From NCBI RefSeq assembly GCF_002091475.1, contig NZ_BCTR01000061.1:1-40813 (forward strand): 40,813 bases of DNA. Reading direction: 5' to 3'. The notes beneath the pieces were generated by a model. It did not search any database. It was not told the DNA's origin and saw only the letters and a list, made by a program, of their open reading frames with translations. Position 1 is the first letter of the stretch. Each line of letters opens with the position of its first letter. Positions 37,066 to 40,813 of this stretch are shown in pieces. Made by a program: the position numbers and the translations under genes. The stretch comes from Sphingomonas azotifigens NBRC 15497 (GTDB lineage Bacteria > Pseudomonadota > Alphaproteobacteria > Sphingomonadales > Sphingomonadaceae).

Positions 37066-37104
37066 GCGGCAATCGCTTGTGCCGCGGCGCTTGCAGGCTA
37101 TGCA
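37066..37104 (+). promoter_or_regulatory. LacI-type operator overlapping the mutarotase promoter
   Basis: GCGGCA…TGCCGC (37066-37071, 37080-37085) is a perfect outer dyad, and the inside CAATCGCTTG (37070-37079) has the AA-N-CG-N-TT core of LacI/GalR operators. TTGTGC (37077-37082), 16 bp and TATGCA (37099-37104) form a plausible promoter for the mutarotase gene, with the operator over its -35, as expected for repression. Confidence 0.55.
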
Positions 37105-37127
37105 GGCACCGAAGGAGAGGTTTGCCG

Positions 37128-37472
37128 ATGCGCCATGTGCTGCTGCTCGACCTGAACGACGATGCGGAGGCGATTGCGGCCTATCGCCACTGGCACCGCC
37201 CCGGCGGCCCGCCCGCTGCGGTCACCCGCTCGATCCGCGCGGCCGGCATCAACGCGATGGAGATCTGGCATGCCGGCGACCGGCTGGTGATGATCATGGA
37301 GACCGGCCCGCACTTCGATCCCGAAGCCAAGCGCGCCAACGACGCCGCCGACCCGGACGTGCAGGCCTGGGAATCGCTGATGGACCGTTTCCAGCGCCGG
37401 CTCGCCTTTGCCGAGCCGGGCGTGAAATGGGTGCCGACCGAACCGATCTTCGCGCTCGCCGATCAACCCTGA
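37128..37472 (+). CDS. L-rhamnose/L-fucose mutarotase family protein (RhaM type)
   Basis: The 114-residue protein matches the dimeric alpha-beta barrel mutarotase family: MRHVLLLDLNDDAEAIAAYR, HRPGGPPAAV in place of the family's NPIWPEL segment, INAMEIWHAGDRLVMIMET, and the end WESLMDRFQRRL…KWVPTEPIFAL. Such enzymes interconvert alpha and beta anomers of deoxy-sugars. Fucose is the likely substrate here from the neighbouring fuconolactonase. GAAGGAGAGG precedes the ATG. It is convergent with the dehydrogenase gene, 10 bp apart. Confidence 0.88.
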   Translation: MRHVLLLDLNDDAEAIAAYRHWHRPGGPPAAVTRSIRAAGINAMEIWHAGDRLVMIMETGPHFDPEAKRANDAADPDVQAWESLMDRFQRRLAFAEPGVKWVPTEPIFALADQP

Positions 37473-37482
37473 CCGGCGCGGC

Positions 37483-38490
37483 TCAGAAGCTGACGATCGC
37501 CTTCAGCACATTGTCCGCTTCTTCGATCAGCGCGGGCAGGCGCGTGGGCAAGTCGTCGGCATCAACGCTGTGGGTGTGGAGCCGATCGGTGGGGATCGCG
37601 CCCGAGCGGATGGCGGCGATCACCCGTTCGAAATCCGCCGAAAGCGCGTTGCGGCTGGCGATCAGCACCGCCTCGCGCTTGTGGAATTCGGGATCGGCGA
37701 AGCTGAGATCGCCCGGCGCGACGCCGACCAGCAGCAGCGCGCCGCCATGGGCGACGAAATCGAGGCTGCGGCGCATCGCCGGCAGCGAGCCGGTCGCGTC
37801 TACCACCACGTCGAAGCCGTCGCCCTGGGTGCGCTCGTTGAGCTGTGCGGGCAGCGTATCGTCGGCGACATAGCCGTCGAAGCCGAGCTGCTCGCGCGCA
37901 AAGGCCAGGCGCTGGGCGCGCTGATCGGCCAACACCACGTCGAACCCGTCGAGCCGGGCGAACAGCGCGGACGCGATGCCGATCGGCCCGGCGCCGACGA
38001 CCAGCATGCGGCCCTCGCCGTCCTTGGGTGCACGCGAGACGGCATGGGCGCCGATCGCCAGGAACTCGATCATCGCCGCCTGGTCGAGCGTCAGCCCGGC
38101 GGCATCGATCACCGCGCGCTCGGGCACCACCAGCAGCTCGGCCATGCCGCCGTCGCTATGCACGCCGAGCACGCTGATGTTGACGCAGGCATTGGGCTTG
38201 CCCTTGCGGCACGCGACGCAGTGGCCGCAGGCGAGATAGGGATTGATCGCAATCGTCTGGCCGAGCGCAAGCGTGGCGCCCGGGCCCAACGCCACCACTT
38301 CGCCGCCCAGCTCATGCCCCATCACCCGCGGATATTGCAGGAATGGATGGCGACCGGCGAAGATGTGGTAGTCGGTGCCGCACAGGCCGACGCGGTGGAT
38401 GCGGACCAGCACCTCGCCCGGGCCCGGCACCGGTGCCTCGCGCTGGATCTGGGTCAGCTCGAACGGGGCATTGCAGAGGATCGTGCGCAT
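37483..38490 (-). CDS. Zinc-dependent alcohol dehydrogenase (MDR), candidate L-fucose dehydrogenase
   Basis: The 335-residue medium-chain dehydrogenase has the catalytic zinc site (VGLCGTDYHIFAG, MGHELGGEVV), the structural zinc cysteines (CGHCVACRKGKPNAC) and the Rossmann motif VVGAGPIGIASALFARL. The subgroup is RspB-like, used on sugars and sugar acids. The context suggests oxidation of L-fucose to L-fuconolactone, but known fucose dehydrogenases come from several families, so this is inference. AGGAG lies upstream of the ATG (38488-38490). It is 60 bp downstream of… the fuconolactonase gene's end on the same strand. Confidence 0.88.
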   Translation of the reverse strand: MRTILCNAPFELTQIQREAPVPGPGEVLVRIHRVGLCGTDYHIFAGRHPFLQYPRVMGHELGGEVVALGPGATLALGQTIAINPYLACGHCVACRKGKPNACVNISVLGVHSDGGMAELLVVPERAVIDAAGLTLDQAAMIEFLAIGAHAVSRAPKDGEGRMLVVGAGPIGIASALFARLDGFDVVLADQRAQRLAFAREQLGFDGYVADDTLPAQLNERTQGDGFDVVVDATGSLPAMRRSLDFVAHGGALLLVGVAPGDLSFADPEFHKREAVLIASRNALSADFERVIAAIRSGAIPTDRLHTHSVDADDLPTRLPALIEEADNVLKAIVSF

Positions 38491-38550
38491 GGAATGAGTC
38501 TCCTGGCCGAGCAATGCCATGCCGTGTTGCGCTGGTACAAGCTCGTTTTC

Positions 38551-39381
38551 TTAGATGCCAATGTCGAGCGCATAGGCGCGGATCGCATTGCCGCCGAACA
38601 CGGCGGGTGCGGCAGCCGGGTAATGCCGGGCCACGAAGTCCGCGACGATCGTGCGGGTGTCCGTGTAAGTTCCGGCGAGCCGGCACACCGGCCAATCCGA
38701 TCCCCACAGGATCCGCTCGGGCCCGAAGCAGGTGAAGACATGCGCGAGATAGCGTTCGAAGTCGCTCGGCTGCCAGTCGGGCGCCGCTTCGGTGATCAGG
38801 CCGGAGACCTTGCAGAACAGCGCGGGATAGGCTGCCGCAGCGGCGATCTGGTCCGCCCAGGGCTGCCACGCGCCGGCGGCAATGTCGGGCTTGGCGCAAT
38901 GGTCGAGGATCAGCCGCCCCTCGCCGCACCGATCGAGGAACGCCGGCAGGGTGGCGAGCTGCGCGGCATTGACCAGCACGTCATAGGCAAGACCTGCCGC
39001 CAGCACCGCGCGAACGCCGGCAACGAAGGCTTCGCCGAGCAGAAACTCGGCATCGGCTTCGTCCTGCACGACATGCCGGTAGCCGAGGATGGGCCCATCC
39101 GGGCGCGCCGCGATGCGATCGGCGATATCGGCCGCGCGCAGGTCGATCCAGCCGACCACGCCTGCGATGCGCGGCGTTTCCGCGGCGGCGGCGAGCAGGA
39201 AGTCGGTTTCCGCATCGCTCTGCCGCGCCTGGACGGCGATCGCACGATCCACGCCGGCGCCGTTCATCTCCTCGACGAGCTCGGCGACGGTGAAATCCCG
39301 CGCAATGGCACTCCCCGGCACGATCCAGCCGAACGCGTCGGCGCTATAGCGCCACAGGTGGTGATGGGCATCGATGCGCAT
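38551..39381 (-). CDS. Amidohydrolase, L-fucono-1,5-lactonase type (COG3618)
   Basis: The 276-residue TIM-barrel hydrolase begins MRIDAHHHLWRYSADAFGW, the metal-binding DAHHHLW of this group. GYRHVVQDE, LILDHCAKPD, KVSGLITEA and ILWGSDWPVC are further signatures. These enzymes open L-fuconolactone and similar sugar lactones. It lies directly upstream of the zinc dehydrogenase on the same strand, so dehydrogenase and lactonase would make two successive steps. The start was set at the domain's own N-terminus; in-frame sequence upstream is antisense to the SDR gene. Confidence 0.92.
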   Translation of the reverse strand: MRIDAHHHLWRYSADAFGWIVPGSAIARDFTVAELVEEMNGAGVDRAIAVQARQSDAETDFLLAAAAETPRIAGVVGWIDLRAADIADRIAARPDGPILGYRHVVQDEADAEFLLGEAFVAGVRAVLAAGLAYDVLVNAAQLATLPAFLDRCGEGRLILDHCAKPDIAAGAWQPWADQIAAAAAYPALFCKVSGLITEAAPDWQPSDFERYLAHVFTCFGPERILWGSDWPVCRLAGTYTDTRTIVADFVARHYPAAAPAVFGGNAIRAYALDIGI

Positions 39382-39531
39382 GCCGCCTGCATAGCCGAAC
39401 CCAGGCCAATCCGGGAAGCACGCGTGCGTCACCCCCACCCGCTTTGTTTTGAACGGCTTGCAACCCGCAGCCGATAGCCCGGTTTGTCCCGATACGGCGC
39501 CGCTTCCGCGCTGCTCGGCCTGGAGACGAAC

Positions 39532-40527
39532 ATGGCGGCAACCGCACGGACCCGAGCCGAACCCCGCCTCGCGGTGATCACCGGCGCATCGAGCGGCATC
39601 GGCCGTGCCACCGCCGAGCGCTTCGCCGATGCAGGCTGGCGGCTGGTGCTCGCCGCGCGCGACGCCGAAGCGCTCCAGGCGCTCGCCCGCGACCTGCGCG
39701 CACGCGGTGCGCTGGTGCACACAGTTCCGACCGATGTCTTCGATCATGACGCCGTCGAAGCGCTGGCGGCGGCCGCGCTGGCGTTTGGCGGCACGATCGA
39801 TCTGTGGTTCGCCAATGTCGGCATCGGCGCGGTGGGGCGGTTCGAGGCGGTGCCGGTGGCGGCGCACGAGCAGGTGCTGCGCACCAACCTGCTCGGCCAT
39901 CTCTACGAGGCGCATGCCGCCTGGCCGATCTTCCTGCGCCAGGGCCACGGCGTGTTCGTCAACATGATCTCGATGGTCGGCTTCGCCGCGTCGCCGCTGG
40001 CCGCCGCCTATTCGGCGAGCAAGTTCGGATTGCGCGGGCTATCCGAGGCGCTGCGTGCCGAGCTGGCGGGGCACCCGCATATCCATGTGTGCGACGTCTA
40101 CCCGGCGCTGGTCGACACGCCGGCGCTCGACCATGCGGGCAATTACACCGGCAAGGCGATTCACCCGCCGACCCCCATGCTCAACCCCCGCCGCGTCGCG
40201 GAGGCGGTCGTGCGGCTCGCCGACCATCCGAGGCCCACCACGCTGGTCGGCGCGCAGAATTGGGGCGTCCGGGCTATCCATGCGCTGGCGCCGACGCTCA
40301 GCCTCAAGCTGGTCGATCGCTGGTTCGAGGGCTATTTCGTCCAGGCGCGGCCGGCAGCGGTCACCTCGGGCAACCTGTTCCACCCGCCGGGCGGTACGCC
40401 CCGCATCGATGGCGGCTTCCGCAAGCCGGTGACGCGGCGCCTGCCGCTGCTGCTGGCCGGCGGGACGTTGCTGGCGCTGGGCGGTGCGGCACTGCTGCGC
40501 CGCGCATCGCGGACGGAACCAAGCTAG
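39532..40527 (+). CDS. SDR-family oxidoreductase with C-terminal membrane helix
   Basis: The 331-residue short-chain dehydrogenase has the cofactor motif VITGASSGIGRATAERF (about residues 14-30), FANVGIGAVG for the NAG region, and the catalytic MISMVGF…YSASKFGL with Ser, Tyr and Lys present. The C-terminus holds a hydrophobic helix (LPLLLAGGTLLALGGAALLR), suggesting membrane anchoring. The substrate is unknown. The ATG follows GGAG by 6 bases. It is divergent from the lactonase across 150 bp in which no promoter was convincing. Confidence 0.9.
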   Translation: MAATARTRAEPRLAVITGASSGIGRATAERFADAGWRLVLAARDAEALQALARDLRARGALVHTVPTDVFDHDAVEALAAAALAFGGTIDLWFANVGIGAVGRFEAVPVAAHEQVLRTNLLGHLYEAHAAWPIFLRQGHGVFVNMISMVGFAASPLAAAYSASKFGLRGLSEALRAELAGHPHIHVCDVYPALVDTPALDHAGNYTGKAIHPPTPMLNPRRVAEAVVRLADHPRPTTLVGAQNWGVRAIHALAPTLSLKLVDRWFEGYFVQARPAAVTSGNLFHPPGGTPRIDGGFRKPVTRRLPLLLAGGTLLALGGAALLRRASRTEPS

Positions 40528-40539
40528 GCTATGTTCGTC
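40515..40539 (+). promoter_or_regulatory. Weak EcfG-like promoter before the last gene
   Basis: GGAAC (40515-40519), 16 bases, CGTC (40536-40539), one mismatch to GGAAC-N16/17-CGTT. It overlaps the end of the SDR gene and lies 23 bp before the small-protein start. Confidence 0.3.
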
Positions 40540-40562
40540 GCCTCGACGCTGAGTGGAGAGGA

Positions 40563-40787
40563 ATGACGATGACCATCAATCCGACGCGCGACCGTACCGA
40601 AACCGAACGCCACGCCCATGCCGTTGACGCCCAGGGCGCCCCGCCGCGCGACGGGCGGGTGGATGCGCTGGCCGGCGAGGATCCGGACGGCATCCCGATG
40701 ACCGGTGAGGAAGACCCGTTTGTGGAAACCGAGCAGCTGCCGCCGGATGCAGGGGACGACGCGGAGGCCGAGGCGCATCCGTCGTAG
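40563..40787 (+). CDS. Small acidic hydrophilic protein, unknown
   Basis: A 74-residue protein (MTMTINPTRDRTETERHAHA at the start) rich in Asp, Glu and Pro, with no hydrophobic segment; it is probably disordered. GGAG about 5 bases before the ATG supports the start; a second ATG two codons on is possible. I do not recognise a family. It follows the SDR gene by 35 bp and the region after its TAG (40785-40787) runs to the window edge without a visible terminator. Confidence 0.65.
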   Translation: MTMTINPTRDRTETERHAHAVDAQGAPPRDGRVDALAGEDPDGIPMTGEEDPFVETEQLPPDAGDDAEAEAHPS

Positions 40788-40813
40788 CCATACTTTAGCC
40801 CCTCCTCCTTGGA

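Overview
The window looks like chromosomal DNA of a sphingomonad-type alphaproteobacterium (Sphingomonas or a close relative). This is inferred from the uniformly GC-rich coding sequence, the gene families and the gene order (rpmI-rplT near pheS-pheT, gltD and gltB adjacent, an NDUFA9-like protein next to uppP). No phage, plasmid or insertion-sequence backbone was seen, and most of the window is ordinary core and metabolic sequence.

Layout. 1-4404 is the end of a chemotaxis operon on the + strand: the tail of a methyl-accepting protein, cheW, cheR, cheB and an unusual soluble receptor-like protein. A tRNA-Arg(ACG) follows. 4591-10270 on the - strand is the translation block rpmI-rplT ... pheS-pheT. 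It is interrupted by a LysE-type exporter, a paired palindromic repeat (REPIN-like) and a GIY-YIG nuclease gene, and ends in a small orphan gene coupled to pheT. 10423-16239 holds cell-envelope and periplasmic functions: an AsmA-family protein, a CE2-like SGNH esterase, hisN (opposite strand), an outer-membrane phospholipase A (pldA) with an extended N-terminus, and a periplasmic peroxiredoxin. 16240-18060 has an AT-richer structured leader, a GGDEF diguanylate cyclase, and two tiny membrane-protein genes behind a sequence with sigma-54 promoter spacing. 18059-20277 has a stress-type SDR, a PEBP-family protein and a glutathione transferase. 20377-21035 is a VapBC toxin-antitoxin pair.

21040-27592 is the glutamate synthase operon gltD-DUF2059-gltB, with start/stop overlaps at both junctions. 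uppP and an NDUFA9-like protein follow, then a tRNA-Leu(CAG) and an unrecognised 196-residue gene. From 30808 on there is an L-fucose theme: a Tat-exported GH29 alpha-L-fucosidase; then a BOF-domain protein divergent from a PhoPQ/QseBC-like two-component system; then IclR and LacI regulators, a rhamnose/fucose-type mutarotase divergent from LacI, a zinc dehydrogenase and an L-fuconolactonase-type amidohydrolase. The last four fit the oxidative (non-phosphorylating) route L-fucose to L-fuconolactone to L-fuconate. The later steps and a transporter are not in the window. An SDR and a small acidic protein close the window.

The best leads for something new are regulatory or small-gene observations rather than a large unknown system: the sigma-54-like promoter with two micro-proteins, the PhoP-box-like direct repeat at the BOF/two-component divergon, the divergent receptor-like protein of the che operon, the DUF2059 gene inside the glt operon, and the GIY-YIG/REPIN insertion into the ribosomal-protein/pheST block.
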